Assembly: GCF_001661345.1 (NCBI RefSeq)
Contig: NW_017962928.1
Coordinates: 192,934-256,933, forward strand
DNA length: 64,000 nt
Reading direction: 5' to 3'
Source of the DNA: Ascoidea rubescens DSM 1968
Taxonomy: Eukaryota; Ascomycota; Saccharomycetes; Ascoideales; Ascoideaceae
Part shown: in pieces, positions 41,264 to 51,921 of the stretch
Numbering within the stretch: the stretch's first letter is position 1
Layout of the letters: each line of letters begins with the position of its first letter
Notes under the pieces: generated by a model
Databases searched by the model: none
Told to the model about the DNA's origin: nothing
The model's input: only the letters and a program-made list of their open reading frames with translations
Made by a program: the position numbers and the translations under genes

Positions 41264-41908
41264 ATGTCTTCTGTTGGTACCCTATATTCTCCTGCAGCAT
41301 CTCCTCGTTGTCCAATTTTAAACTACATTATCGATTTTTATAATCTTCCTGTTAAAATTGCCGAAAAGGACGATCTATTTGTTAAGCACTTTCCATTAGG
41401 AAAGGTCCCAGCTTTTCTTGGTGCTGGAGAAAAGTTCAAATTACATGAGACTTTGGCTATATTATTATATGTTGTTTCATTGATTTCAAGACCCGGTAAT
41501 TTGTTGGGTTCTACTAAAAACGAATATTTTGAAGTTTTAAAATGGTTATCTTTTATCAACTCTGATATTACAACTGAATATGTCAATGCTGTCTTTCCAG
41601 TTATTGGTGCTTATCCATACAATGAACAAAGGGTGTTGGATGGTAGAAAACAATTGAATAAATATGCTAAAGTCTTTGAAGATTATCTTGGTGAACAGGA
41701 ATTCTTGGTAGGAACTGATGTAACTTTAGCAGATTACTTTGCTGCTGTTTTCTTTAAACAATGTTTTGAAACATGTTGGGATAAATACTGGGCCAAGTCT
41801 CATCCAAATATCACCAAATGGTTTACTGTTGTTCTTGAAAAACCATTATTGAAAAAGAATATTCCTGATTTTAAAATTATCAAGGAAAAACTTAAACCAA
41901 AATTATAA
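41264..41908 (+). CDS. Stand-alone eEF1B-gamma-like glutathione S-transferase
   Basis: A 214-residue protein consisting only of the GST-like N-terminal module of elongation factor eEF1B-gamma (yeast Tef4/Cam1). The thioredoxin-like half is GTLYSPAASPRCPILNYII with LGKVPAFLGAG and the LHETLAILLYV segment. The helical half ends FLVGTDVTLADYFAAVFFK and WFTVVLEKPLLKK. It stops cleanly where the factor would continue into its linker and C-terminal EF1G domain, and no EF1G sequence follows. It therefore resembles yeast YGR201C, not a translation factor. The frame opens with TTG and has ATGs at 41222 and 41264. The latter begins MSSVGTLY, matching family N-termini, so I use it. Substrate and function are unknown. 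Confidence 0.85.
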   Translation: MSSVGTLYSPAASPRCPILNYIIDFYNLPVKIAEKDDLFVKHFPLGKVPAFLGAGEKFKLHETLAILLYVVSLISRPGNLLGSTKNEYFEVLKWLSFINSDITTEYVNAVFPVIGAYPYNEQRVLDGRKQLNKYAKVFEDYLGEQEFLVGTDVTLADYFAAVFFKQCFETCWDKYWAKSHPNITKWFTVVLEKPLLKKNIPDFKIIKEKLKPKL

Positions 41909-42069
41909 GTTTTAGAAAAAAATACATAAACATATTCATTTTATAGTTTTAATTCATATTTATACAGCTTCAGTAGAAAACTACAATATTCAAAATTAAG
42001 TTATTTTTCTTTAAAATCCAGATGGAAATAGACCATACAAATAATTGTTTGAAAACAATAGCAAAAATA

Positions 42070-42167
42070 TCTCCCGGGGGTGAGTCGAACACCCGATCTC
42101 AAGATTACTTTGGATTTCAAAGTGAAACATTACAGTCTCGCGCCTTAACCAGCTTGGCCACCGGGAG
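42070..42167 (-). tRNA. tRNA-Tyr (GUA) with intron
   Basis: On the minus strand the gene starts CTCCCGGTGGCCAAG, has a D-arm closed by AGGC, anticodon stem CGAGA, loop with anticodon GTA, T-arm GGTGTTCGACTCACC and acceptor 3' strand CCGGGAG plus discriminator A at 42070. A 24-nt intron (about 42106-42129) follows A37, as in S. cerevisiae tRNA-Tyr, whose sequence this closely resembles. The mature tRNA is 74 nt before CCA addition. Confidence 0.95.
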
Positions 42168-42326
42168 TTATCTGTATCCTCGAAAAACAAGTCTAGTCTA
42201 TTATAATATAACTTATATCCAGACTGAAAATGTAGCTGGATGAGATAACAATAACTTTTTTTGTGTTTTCTAACGTTAAATCATGATCAATTTTAGGTTG
42301 ATGCTGAAAGTACTAATTTTTATATA

Positions 42327-43883
42327 ATGGATTTTCCAATTAATTATGTCAAGGATAAACTGGGTTCTATAAATGATGAGAAAACGGCGGATGATATTGG
42401 TCATAGTAAAAATCAAAACAAGCCCAAGAGCAAGAGCAAGAGAGTCACCGATGATGATTTATATAGAAGATCTAGTCAATATCGATTATGGTCGTTTAAT
42501 CAGAAGCACTTGATGGAAAAAAGACAACGAATCAATGAAAATGGAAGAAATTTTGTTTTAAACAAGTTACGAGATTTAATATTTAATGATGATAAAATCT
42601 TGGGAGATAATGATTTCAAAGAGACCAAATTTAAAGAAATTAGTTCTAAAATTGAATTTGTTGATGTTGAGGAAGAAATTAAGATGATCAATTATTATTC
42701 AAGAAGAGTGGAGGATATTTCGAAGATTTTCAATTTATCATCAGAAGTAAAGGCTACAGCATTAAGTTTTTTGAAAAAGTTTTATTTAGAGAAAAGCTGT
42801 ATGGAGTACCATCCCAAAAAAATATTATATACATGTTTATTTTTGGCTGCCAAATCTGAAAATTGCTTTATTTCTATTGACAAATTTATTGAAACAATTG
42901 GAAATATAACGAAAAAGTCGATATTGTCATTAGAGTATAAAATCTTGAATGTGTTAAATTTTACATTAATGGTGCATCATCCATACAAGCCATTGTATGG
43001 ATTCTTTTTGGATATTCAATACACTTTAATTCGGAATAAGCCTAATGGGATGACAGTTTTGAGAGTGCGAAAAAGCAGAATAAATGAGTCTAATATTAAC
43101 GTTAATGAAGAAGATTATCAAAAGAGAAAGTTTTTTTATACAGAAAATTTATTGAATCGAGATTATAGCAATGCGAAAAATTTGGTGAAAGAGACATTGA
43201 TATCTGATGTTCAGTTTTTATTCACGCCACCACAAATAGCACTTGCATGTTTTTTACAAGTTAATGAGGAGATAACAATAGCATATTTAAAACAAAAGTT
43301 TCGAAATAAAAGGGCCTTTTTTAGTAATAATAATATTGGTAAAAATCGAAATAGAAATAATAAAGAAAAAGAGAATGAAAATAAGAATGAGAATGAAAAT
43401 GAAAATGAAAATGAGAATGAAAATGAAAATGAAAACGAAAATGAAAATGAAAATGAAAATGAAAATGAAAATGAAGATGAAAATGAAGATGAAAATGATC
43501 ATGAAAACAGTGAAGTAAACAATAATGAAGTTGAAGACAATGCCACTATAACTAATACTCTTAATAATAATAAAAATTATCGAAAATTGCTTTCTGTAAT
43601 TCGATCATGTCAAAAGCTTATGAAAGAATCGTTTGATCCGAGCATTGAAGAAGCTACAAACATAGACAAGAAAATATATTACTGCACCAATCCAAAGAAA
43701 TTAATTAATAAAGAGCGTAAAAAAGAGAATAGCAATAATTCCAATGGCAATAATAGCAATAATGGCAATAATACGAATATAAATACGAATATGAATACGA
43801 ATACGAATAGTATTGTTGGTAGTAATGAATACAATGCAAATGGAAATGGAAATTATAAAAGAATTAAGTTATCTAAAGAATAG
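42327..43883 (+). CDS. CCL1: Cyclin H homologue Ccl1 (TFIIK)
   Basis: A 518-residue cyclin, the partner of kinase Kin28 in the TFIIK module of TFIIH, which phosphorylates the RNA polymerase II C-terminal domain. The N-terminus has YRRSSQYRLWSFNQKHLMEKR, typical of cyclin H. The first cyclin box spans about 115-215 (EEIKMINYYSRRVEDISKIF, SEVKATALSFLKKFYLEKS, YHPKKILYTCLFLAAKSENC). The second box follows with FTPPQIALACFLQ near residue 295. A Glu-Asn alternating tract of about 45 residues (about 345-390) and an Asn/Thr tail extend it beyond yeast Ccl1 (393 aa). The ATG at 42327 follows an AT-rich leader shared with the divergent tRNA-Tyr gene. Confidence 0.93.
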   Translation: MDFPINYVKDKLGSINDEKTADDIGHSKNQNKPKSKSKRVTDDDLYRRSSQYRLWSFNQKHLMEKRQRINENGRNFVLNKLRDLIFNDDKILGDNDFKETKFKEISSKIEFVDVEEEIKMINYYSRRVEDISKIFNLSSEVKATALSFLKKFYLEKSCMEYHPKKILYTCLFLAAKSENCFISIDKFIETIGNITKKSILSLEYKILNVLNFTLMVHHPYKPLYGFFLDIQYTLIRNKPNGMTVLRVRKSRINESNINVNEEDYQKRKFFYTENLLNRDYSNAKNLVKETLISDVQFLFTPPQIALACFLQVNEEITIAYLKQKFRNKRAFFSNNNIGKNRNRNNKEKENENKNENENENENENENENENENENENENENENEDENEDENDHENSEVNNNEVEDNATITNTLNNNKNYRKLLSVIRSCQKLMKESFDPSIEEATNIDKKIYYCTNPKKLINKERKKENSNNSNGNNSNNGNNTNINTNMNTNTNSIVGSNEYNANGNGNYKRIKLSKE

Positions 43884-44046
43884 GCTGATTGAATAAGTCA
43901 ATTGATAAATTCATAGCAAAAATTTTGAATATTGAATGTATTACACTTTATAAGTTAAATAGGTTATATACTTATATTGAAATATTTAAAAATGACTGAT
44001 TTAGTGACTGACTTTTAGTGAAATTGATAAATTAAGATAAACTGGA

Positions 44047-44647
44047 TTACATAATAACAAGTTTACCGAATTTGTCATAATAAGCAGGAAGTTCCCATCT
44101 ACCTTGTTTAACCATTTGAGTGACTTTTTCATCAATATCAGGTTTTGCGGCAACAACATCATCGACAGTCAATTGTTCAAATGGTCTTGATTTTTGGATG
44201 TTTTCTAAAGTCTTATTCAAGTCTTCGATTTCTTTTAAAATAAGAGATTCTGTTTGTTCAGCACTTTCCAAGGCAGTTTGTTTGAAAGTTTCAATAGCAC
44301 TTACTTGGTCAGAGATATCGTAAGTGATTGGCTTAAAATCATTGATTGAACTTTCAATTTTGCTGATAATGTCTTGGTTTTTCAAAACCGATTTGTAGTA
44401 GGCAAAATCAATTGGTTTGTCTTGTAAGTTTAGTTCATAGGCGACTCTTTTGGCTTCGTCGTTTCTCTTTTTGAAAGCTTGCAAAGAGGCAGCAGATTGA
44501 CCTTTCAAACCTAAAGAAGAGACAACTTTAGCCCAGTCTAATTTAACAGCAGCTTTCTATGCAAAACAAGAAGAAAACAAAAGTTAGTATTGAATTGAAA
44601 AAGAAGGAGCAAGAACAAAAAACTCATAGGCAACATACAAGAGACAT
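44047..44647 (-). CDS. ATP7: ATP synthase subunit d, two exons
   Basis: Subunit d (Atp7) of the peripheral stalk of mitochondrial F1Fo ATP synthase. Exon 1 is only nine bases (44639-44647, ATG TCT CTT), followed by an 82-nt intron (GTATGT donor, TACTAAC branch site, GCATAG acceptor) and exon 2 at 44047-44556. The spliced product is 172 residues and begins MSLKAAVKLDWAKVVSSL, matching yeast Atp7 (174 aa, MSLAKSAANKLDW). The core FKKRNDEAKRVAYEL, YYKSVLKNQDIISKIESS and SRPFEQLTVDDV is conserved through to the C-terminus. Without the intron the frame would begin mid-domain. It is divergent from PUT3, as in S. cerevisiae. Confidence 0.94.
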
Positions 44648-44972
44648 AGTGGTGGAAAAAAGATAATCGGTGATGAGTTTCGAGAAGAAGACAGTCCAGA
44701 TCCAGCAGCATATATGAGCTCCAAATAATCCCACCCCAGTGAAGTGAAGAAACTGGAGTACGTGATTAGCCAGATTCTGAATCCGGGTAACTTCACCGGA
44801 GCTGTGTTTCAACCACGTGAGAACCAACTGCCGGTGTCCGGTTTTGCCTTCCTAAACGGGTGCTCCTTCAGATATAATCAGCGAGACAATTCTGCTGTCT
44901 CCCAGCCTGTGCACTGTTATCTCCCAGCTCTTTCTCTCAGCTCGCTGATTCCTCTGCCCACTGGCTATCATC
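44648..44972. promoter_or_regulatory. Divergent ATP7-PUT3 promoter with Reb1 and Cbf1 sites
   Basis: A 325-bp bidirectional promoter. CGGGTAA at 44784-44790 matches the Reb1 consensus, and CCACGTGA (CACGTG at 44814-44819) matches Cbf1/CDEI, 24 bp apart. CCGGGTAACTTCACCGG at 44783-44799 is also a near-palindrome with CGG and CCG separated by 9 bp, one short of the Put3-type CGG-N10-CCG site. Factor binding is inferred from motifs. Confidence 0.55.
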
Positions 44973-46658
44973 ATGGTTGCTCACGACACTGCTACTTCTC
45001 CTGCTGCTGCCTCTGCCGCCTCTGCTCCGGATCGCTCTCCTGCCCCTTCGCCGGATCAATCTCAGCACAAATCTTCAGATAACCCTCAGCTCCAAAGTCA
45101 AGACACCAGCTGCCAGAAAAGTTGCTGTATCAACAAAGGCTTCTCTGGTGTTTCCCACGAAGATCAGCATTCTGGTGGCTGCGCCAAAGCTATTGCCGAT
45201 CAGGCTTCGACCAGTCCCACTTCCAACACTTCTGCAAACCAGCCCCAGGGCAGGAAAGCCGCTACTTCTCCCACCACCGAATCTGTTCCTGCTCTTCCTT
45301 CCTGCTGCTCACAGGCCTTAGTAGCCAAGAAGACAAAAAAGAGGTCCTCCATTGCTTGTGCCAGATGTCGTCGGCGCCATATCAAATGTCCAGGTGGAAA
45401 CCCATGTTCAAAATGCACTCTGACAAATTCAATCTGCGAGTATATCGAGGCCGATAAAAAAATCATAATCTCGATAAAGTACTTGCAGAAACTACACGAC
45501 GACATATCCAACTTGAAAAAGGAAAATTGCTCCTTAAGAAATAACTTGAAAAACTTTAATATCAACAAAATGAACAATTTGAATAATTACTCAATTAATA
45601 ACTCTACAAAAATTAAAGTTTCCTCTCAATTCCACAACCCTTCTACAAATAGTAATACTAATAATAATCATAGTCATAGTCATAATACCACCGATAATAA
45701 TAATACCCAATTTTCTAACTTAAACAATAAAGATACCAATTCTTTAAAGAAAAAAAATTCACAACAAAATTCTGAAAGTGGTGAAAATGAAATCATTCCT
45801 CCATTTTTAGATACCCAAAAAAGACTAATTTACACAAGAACTGGCGAAAAATTCTACGTTGGTTCCAGTTCTATGACTTTATTTGGCCTAGAAATTCAAA
45901 ACTTGATCCCCAAAACTTTTCTAAATAATTCAGCAAATTCTTTCAATTCGAATTTAAATCACTTGAAACCCTCAAACTTCTCAAATAATTCTCTGCTGCT
46001 ACTACTAGCTCAAAAAAATAGCTTAACAAATAATATTAACTCTAATTTCAATATCAGTAATGTTAATAATATCAATAATATTGATATTAACATTAATAAC
46101 CTTAATAGTCATAACAATAATTCTTTTAATGAGAACAATATCGCTAGTTCTAATAGTATAAATACAAAAAACAATTTTATTGAAACAGTTCTTGAAAGAG
46201 AAGGTAATGCTTACAAGATATTAATGGGCAAAACAGATTCAAGACCTGGAATTTCCGTTAATTTTACTTTACCTTCTTATTCTTATGCAATGCTATTAGT
46301 AGACACTTTCATAACTTATAATGATGGCTGCTTTTATTTTTTCAATGAAGGCTTAGTCAAGGAAAATTTAAGAAGAACTTATAACAATACCAATAACATT
46401 TCAGATCAAAATTCTTTAAACAATAACAATAATGATTTATCTTTGTCTTCAAGTCAAAATCCTTCATCGTTATCAATAACAGACGATCCAATTGTTGAAA
46501 CAATTTGGTTTTGTAAAATATTATTGATTTTTTCAATAGGTGAAATGTATTTAGGCACAACAAATGACACTGATCATAACAAAAATTTGAACAACAATAG
46601 TACAAATACTAATACACAAAATAATCTTAATTGGGACAACAACAACAACAACAACAAC

Positions 46659-46699
<41 letters not shown>

Positions 46700-48809
46700 C
46701 AACTATAATAGCGATATAATGAATAGTAATAAATCTTCCCCTAAATTGCCAGGTTCAGGGTTTTTCAATCAGGCATCAAAACTATTTTCCGGTTTATTTG
46801 AATCTTCAAACATCGACCATTGTGCAAAAGAAGGCGGTGTGGAGGTTATGTTACTATATGCTTTTTATTTGCAAGTAGCTGATTGTACTGTTTCATCTTA
46901 TTTTTATTTTGGTTTGGCTTTACGATCAGCTTTAATACTAGGAATGCACGTCGATGCTGAAAAAAATACCTTAACTAGATTTGAATTAGAACATAGACGA
47001 AGATTATGGTGGACTGTTTATATGTTTGAGAGAATGTTAAGCTCTAAAGTTGGCTTGCCTTTATCCTTAACAGATGATTCTATCTCCGTGGAGTTACCAA
47101 ATGATTTTAATATGTCAAATCCTCCATTGGGATGTGAACATTATATTTTTCCCGAAGCTGAATATATTAAGAATTGTGTCTTAATAACTCAGATCAACTC
47201 CAAAATTTTATCGAATTTATACCAAAAGCCTCCAACTAAAAATATCTTACCGATATTGTTAGAATTAATCGAAGATTTATTAAATTGGGAAAAAAATTTA
47301 CCAAATTTTTTAAAACCTGATTTTCAAAAAAGTGACAAAATATTGAAAATTTCAAGATTAATTACAAATTTATTCACTGAATATTTCCAAGGGATCAATC
47401 TAGCTGTAAGACCCCTATTGTTTCATTTCACTAACAAACAACTAAGAAAAAATCAGAATAAAAATATTTATATAGATTTAACTTTTTTTTCCAAACCAAT
47501 TTTAAATTTGTTAAATTCCTCTTTTCAAGCTTCAATTAATACTATTAGATCATTGTGGTCGTTGATGCCCGAAAATATGATTGCATTGTTTGGTTATATG
47601 GATAGAGAATATTTATTCACGAGTTCTGCAACATTGATTCTATTTAATGCTGCATTTGGAGTCCATAAAGCAACTTTTGAGCACCTAGACCATGCTTTAA
47701 TAATATTTACAAAAATGAGAAACCTAGGTAATCATCCTGCAAACCTAAGAAGGTGTCAATTGTTAAAATTGCTAAAAGTTTTAGATTTCAATGGGGTTAT
47801 GCACGATTTGATTGTCAAACATGATGATGACATTGAAATGAACAACTTTTTTAATGACGTTGACAGGCTAAGTTCAGCTCAAGACAGCTTGATTAAAGAC
47901 TCGAATATAAACTCAGATATAAATCAAAATCCAAACGAAAATAACCAAGATAACCAAGATATTCAAAATTTCAATCAAAACTTTAGTCAAAATGTCAGCC
48001 CAAGTCTTGATCAAAATGTCAACCAAAACGTTCATCAAAACATGAACCAAAACTACCTTTATGATCAAAATCTTTTCCAGGACCAAAACCAAAACCAAAA
48101 CCATAGCTCCAATGTTCCCTACCAGCTTAGTAAAGGAAAGCAACGTGAAAACATAAATGGAACGAGCCACAATTTCACAGATCATCAATTCAATTCCAAA
48201 CTGAGCTACAAAAAATCCCAGCTGATGCAACAATCTTACTCAATGATGGAAGACACTCTTCCAATGAATTTCCCTTCTTACTCCACAGCCGTTGATTCTA
48301 ATAGAATTTACAGAGGATCTAATTTATCTTCTGTTAGATCAACTACCCCAACATTGACGGATTCTAATATGCTGCATAACTTTTCTCACCAGAATCCCTT
48401 TGAATCTTTTCATATTTTCTCAACCTCGAACGCAAATACCGAGAATAACAAAAATTCAGATTTTAATACCAACACTGGTAATGTTAATATCATTGCCCAC
48501 AATAACATTGATACTATTAATAATGCCACTGCTAGTTTTAATAAAAGAAGGTTTTCAAACTCAGTGTCGGATCTTATTAATTTGGGATCAAAAAAAAGAA
48601 GAAGTTCAAATTCAAGTTCCAAATCATCATCATCAAACAGTCGTCTTGAAGCATTTTTACAGCCTCCTTTGGTTTCGCCAGATTCCCTTAAAATTCTATT
48701 AAAAAATTGCGAAGCCAGTGAAAGTGAGAACGCTTTATGGAATGAAATAACAGATGAGGCCATGTGGTTAGGAGATTTTAGCGAGGAGTTTAATAAATTT
48801 GTGGGGTAA
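44973..48809 (+). CDS. PUT3: Proline-utilisation activator Put3 (Zn2Cys6)
   Basis: A 1278-residue Gal4-type transcription factor. The zinc cluster is at C129-x2-C132-x6-C139-x5-C145-x2-C148-x6-C155, with HIKCPGGNPCSKC as in yeast Put3. It is followed by YIEADKKIIISIKYLQKLHD and a coiled coil for dimerisation. The regulatory domain has FYVGSSSMTLFGLEIQ (near 290) and DGCFYFFNEGLVK (near 450), both close to yeast Put3, and a fungal-specific middle homology region around 630-760 (HRRRLWWTVYMFERMLSSKVG). Asn tracts, including a run of about 25, and Gln-Asn repeats make it longer than the yeast protein (979 aa). Activation of proline catabolic genes is inferred from orthology. Adjacent ATP7 and HCS1 are its neighbours in S. 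cerevisiae too. Confidence 0.9.
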
Positions 48810-49224
48810 TTTTTTTCACTAAAAACATTGTAAATTTCAAACCAAATCTTTTTGAGGTTTTGTTTGTTCGGATTTTTGTTTGAAATGTCAAATTTAATTT
48901 GTCGAGATCCAAACAGCTTTAGTTCTAAGTCTCTGTGTCCATAATATCACGAGAGCTGTTACATTTTAATTTTAATTTCATTGCTATGCTTTTCGTTTCT
49001 ATTTTTGCTTCGGGTTCTCATTTTTATAACACTTTTTATTATACTTTTTTTTTCGTTATATTTAGATGCTATTATATTTTTTTAATTTTTTTTTTGTTTT
49101 TATGTTTTATTCATTTCTTCTTTTTTCATATAGTTCAAGAACTTTTGAGCTTGAAAATAAATACATTTGTTTTTTATTATTATCATATTTATTTTGGGCT
49201 TTTATATATTTTATTGAAAAAAAC
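48810..49224. other. Convergent spacer PUT3-HCS1
   Basis: About 415 bp of very T-rich DNA between two 3' ends. Long T runs keep a plus-strand frame open (from 48935), but its product is composition-driven and is not called. Confidence 0.45.
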
Positions 49225-51609
49225 CTACTGCAATATTTCAGATAAATCAGGATATCTAATTTCTGCTTCTTCTTCTGCCCAGTTCACCCATTTTTTTAAA
49301 AATTTATTATTGCTTCTTGTTAATGTCTCCATGTCTCCAATCACACACAACTGTCTTCTTGGTCTTGTGATGGCAACATTTAGTCTCCTTTCATCCTTCA
49401 AAAACCCAACTTCTGCTTTTTCATTACTTCTGACCAACGATAAAATTATAACGTCTTTTTCTCTACCTTGGAAACCATCAACTGTTGAAATCTCGATCGC
49501 AGGATAATTAGAATGAATTTTGAGTTTTAGTAATGAGATTTGGGCATTGTATGGTGAAATGACCCCAATAGATTCCTGAGAAACTTTTGATTTTATTAAC
49601 AAATTAATATAATAATAAACTAGATTGACCTCATTTTCATTATATTTTGATGAAAATATGGAATCAATCTTTTTATTATCGTTTTTATTTTCAACTTTTT
49701 CAAGATCTTCCTCTCCCTCAGGAAAATCACCTCCCTGAGTGTCATACCAAATGACAGGAACAGATGTGTCTTCATTTTTCTCAACATACGGCAAATCACA
49801 AACCAAGTGATCTTTAACAGAATCATCAGCAATCAACTTGCCTTCATACAAGAATTCCGAACTAAACTTCATAATTTGGCTATTCATTCTATACTGAGTA
49901 TTCAATAGATACTTGATATCATCAGAGTTATGAGTTTTAATTAATCTATCAAACAACGTTGTCTCTAATAACTTCATATATTTATCATTTTTTTCTAATT
50001 TTATAGTTGGGGGCAACTGTTTATTATCGCCAGCTATAATTAATTTTTTCAATGAATCTTTATGGGAAATTATTGGAATCCAACACTGAGGTTCTAAAGA
50101 TTGAGATACTTCGTCAATAATAAGAGCGTCAAATAGATTTTGATTGATAAATTCGCCTGTATCTGAACTTTTTAAATATAGATTCATTAATTCTTTTGAG
50201 CCCGAGCCATGTAAAGTGGCTACGATTATTTTTGAGTTTAAAATTAATTCATTTAATACTTTTTTTTCTCTTTGTCTCAAATCGTATCTTAAAGATTTGA
50301 TATCACTATAATATGGTTTTCTTTCGTTATAATTTTTCGATTTTTTAATTTTTTTAAAAGTAGATTCGATTTCACTATAAATTTCACTAATAACTTGACC
50401 TTGATTTGAATTTTTGGAGACATAATCTAATGAATAATATTGAATTGAACTTAATAATCTTGCTGGATGGCCGATTCTTAAAATCTTATCCTTTGGAATT
50501 TGATCTATATGAACCAATCTTTCCAAAATAGTGTCAATAGAAATATTTGAGGGACCGCAGATCAAAATTCTTTGATTTTTTAAGAATAATTGATAGATAA
50601 TTTCAATTAGTGTAAAAGTCTTTCCTGTACCTGGTGGACCGTGGATAATGGATAAATCTGAGTTGAGAGAAAAATTTATGGCTAATTTTTGAGAGTCGTT
50701 TAGATTTTTATTCAAAAATTCTAAATTTGATAAGGACAGATTTAAAACCAATGAGGAAGGAGGTATAAACTTTGAATTCCCTATAATTAGTTGAATTAAA
50801 TTCGAAGATTTAAAAGAATTTGTATTCATTAATTGTTTCATTTTACTTAAAATCAAGTTCATCCTTTTGTAGGTAATTGAGTTTGATACTTTAACTAGCC
50901 ACAATCTTTGATTTGATAAGTTCAATAAAATTTCATCAATATTCTTTTTATTATTTAAATCATTGTTATCGTGATCAATCGATACCGTTATTGAAGTTGA
51001 TTTAAACCTTATTATAATACCTTGAATTGAAAATTGATCGATATCATTATCAATATTATTGTTATTGTTGGTAGTGTTTGCATTTTTTTTATTCTTTGAA
51101 GACTTGCTGCTAAGCTTTGAGACAGATTTGGAGCCAGAAACGTTCAACTTTTCGAGTTTGACAATATCACCCACTTTTAAATCGTTTGAGTTTGATAGAA
51201 ATTTTGCAGCGTCGTTATTGCTCTTTCTATCAGACTTGCTGTCCCTGGATTTATTAGATGATCGTTTCAGAGCTTTTCTAGAAGAGATGGAATTGGAACT
51301 TGAAGCTGAATTCGAATAAGCCTTATCGTTGCTCAATTCAATTAGTATTCTGCCATTCAAACCAGTTTTAATGTTATCAATGGTCAAGTTGATAATTGCC
51401 AACCCTCTCTGCGCCAACTTTTTGTATGACAAGGAGGAAAGTAGTTCAGAAGTCAATTCAATGTCAGACTTCTTCTCCAAGTCGATAGCCTGCAAAAACT
51501 GGTCGACAAATTTCTCATTTCTGTGCTCCACGTCTTCTTCTTCTCTGGTGTCAGCCATTTTGCTGCCCATTTTCGTAGTTCGTTTTCCTTTTTTCTTTTT
51601 TCTTTTCAT
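49225..51609 (-). CDS. HCS1: DNA helicase A (Hcs1), SF1B
   Basis: A 794-residue UPF1-like superfamily 1B helicase, the homologue of human IGHMBP2/SMUBP2. Yeast Hcs1 is a 5'-to-3' DNA helicase that copurifies with polymerase alpha. Motif I is GPPGTGKT at 324-331, followed by LICGPSNISIDTILERL (Ia), LIIDEVSQSLEPQCWIP (II), AGDNKQLPPT (III), TQYRMN (IV), EISTVDGFQGREKDVIILSLVRS (V) and LNVAITRPRRQLCVIG (VI). The N-terminal stalk carries Lys/Ser-rich insertions. The ATG at 51609 adds a very basic stub (KRKKKKGKR); an ATG at 51558 starts MADTREEEDV, closer to family N-termini. I keep the longer form but either is possible. Confidence 0.95.
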   Translation of the reverse strand: MKRKKKKGKRTTKMGSKMADTREEEDVEHRNEKFVDQFLQAIDLEKKSDIELTSELLSSLSYKKLAQRGLAIINLTIDNIKTGLNGRILIELSNDKAYSNSASSSNSISSRKALKRSSNKSRDSKSDRKSNNDAAKFLSNSNDLKVGDIVKLEKLNVSGSKSVSKLSSKSSKNKKNANTTNNNNNIDNDIDQFSIQGIIIRFKSTSITVSIDHDNNDLNNKKNIDEILLNLSNQRLWLVKVSNSITYKRMNLILSKMKQLMNTNSFKSSNLIQLIIGNSKFIPPSSLVLNLSLSNLEFLNKNLNDSQKLAINFSLNSDLSIIHGPPGTGKTFTLIEIIYQLFLKNQRILICGPSNISIDTILERLVHIDQIPKDKILRIGHPARLLSSIQYYSLDYVSKNSNQGQVISEIYSEIESTFKKIKKSKNYNERKPYYSDIKSLRYDLRQREKKVLNELILNSKIIVATLHGSGSKELMNLYLKSSDTGEFINQNLFDALIIDEVSQSLEPQCWIPIISHKDSLKKLIIAGDNKQLPPTIKLEKNDKYMKLLETTLFDRLIKTHNSDDIKYLLNTQYRMNSQIMKFSSEFLYEGKLIADDSVKDHLVCDLPYVEKNEDTSVPVIWYDTQGGDFPEGEEDLEKVENKNDNKKIDSIFSSKYNENEVNLVYYYINLLIKSKVSQESIGVISPYNAQISLLKLKIHSNYPAIEISTVDGFQGREKDVIILSLVRSNEKAEVGFLKDERRLNVAITRPRRQLCVIGDMETLTRSNNKFLKKWVNWAEEEAEIRYPDLSEILQ

Positions 51610-51921
51610 GGTCCAAAAAGAGACTGATCACATGATAAGTACCGCCACACTTGGTTGAAAATGTTGGTTGAAAATGACTGAGCCACACAACGCTACTTTT
51701 GTGGATGTGGAAACAGGCTTTGGAGAAATGTTAGTGTTAACCATTCTGGCAAAGATAGCAGAGTGGGAGTAATAATACAAAGCAGTCGAAGTTTTATGTA
51801 TGAATTGTCCAAGCACCTAGGGTGTTGGGAGATTTTTCAGGACCTTGTGTGAACTCAGTGACAAAAACTTGACATCGTTCAATTGCCACCATGTTGGGGT
51901 TCTTTGCAGATGGTCCAATTG
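51610..51921. other. HCS1 promoter / MIG1 3' spacer
   Basis: About 310 bp between two minus-strand genes. No ORF or recognised site apart from moderate sequence complexity. Confidence 0.35.

Noticed and set aside
41264-41908. Truncated translation elongation factor eEF1B-gamma
   Set aside because: The frame is intact, the length suits a stand-alone GST such as YGR201C, and no EF1G remnant follows.
44973-48809. Generic Gal4-type factor without a name
   Set aside because: The zinc-cluster sequence, the VGSSSMTLFGLEIQ block and the ATP7/HCS1 neighbours specifically match Put3.
48935-49507. 190-codon hydrophobic plus-strand ORF
   Set aside because: Poly-T driven and overlaps the HCS1 3' end; no conserved motif.
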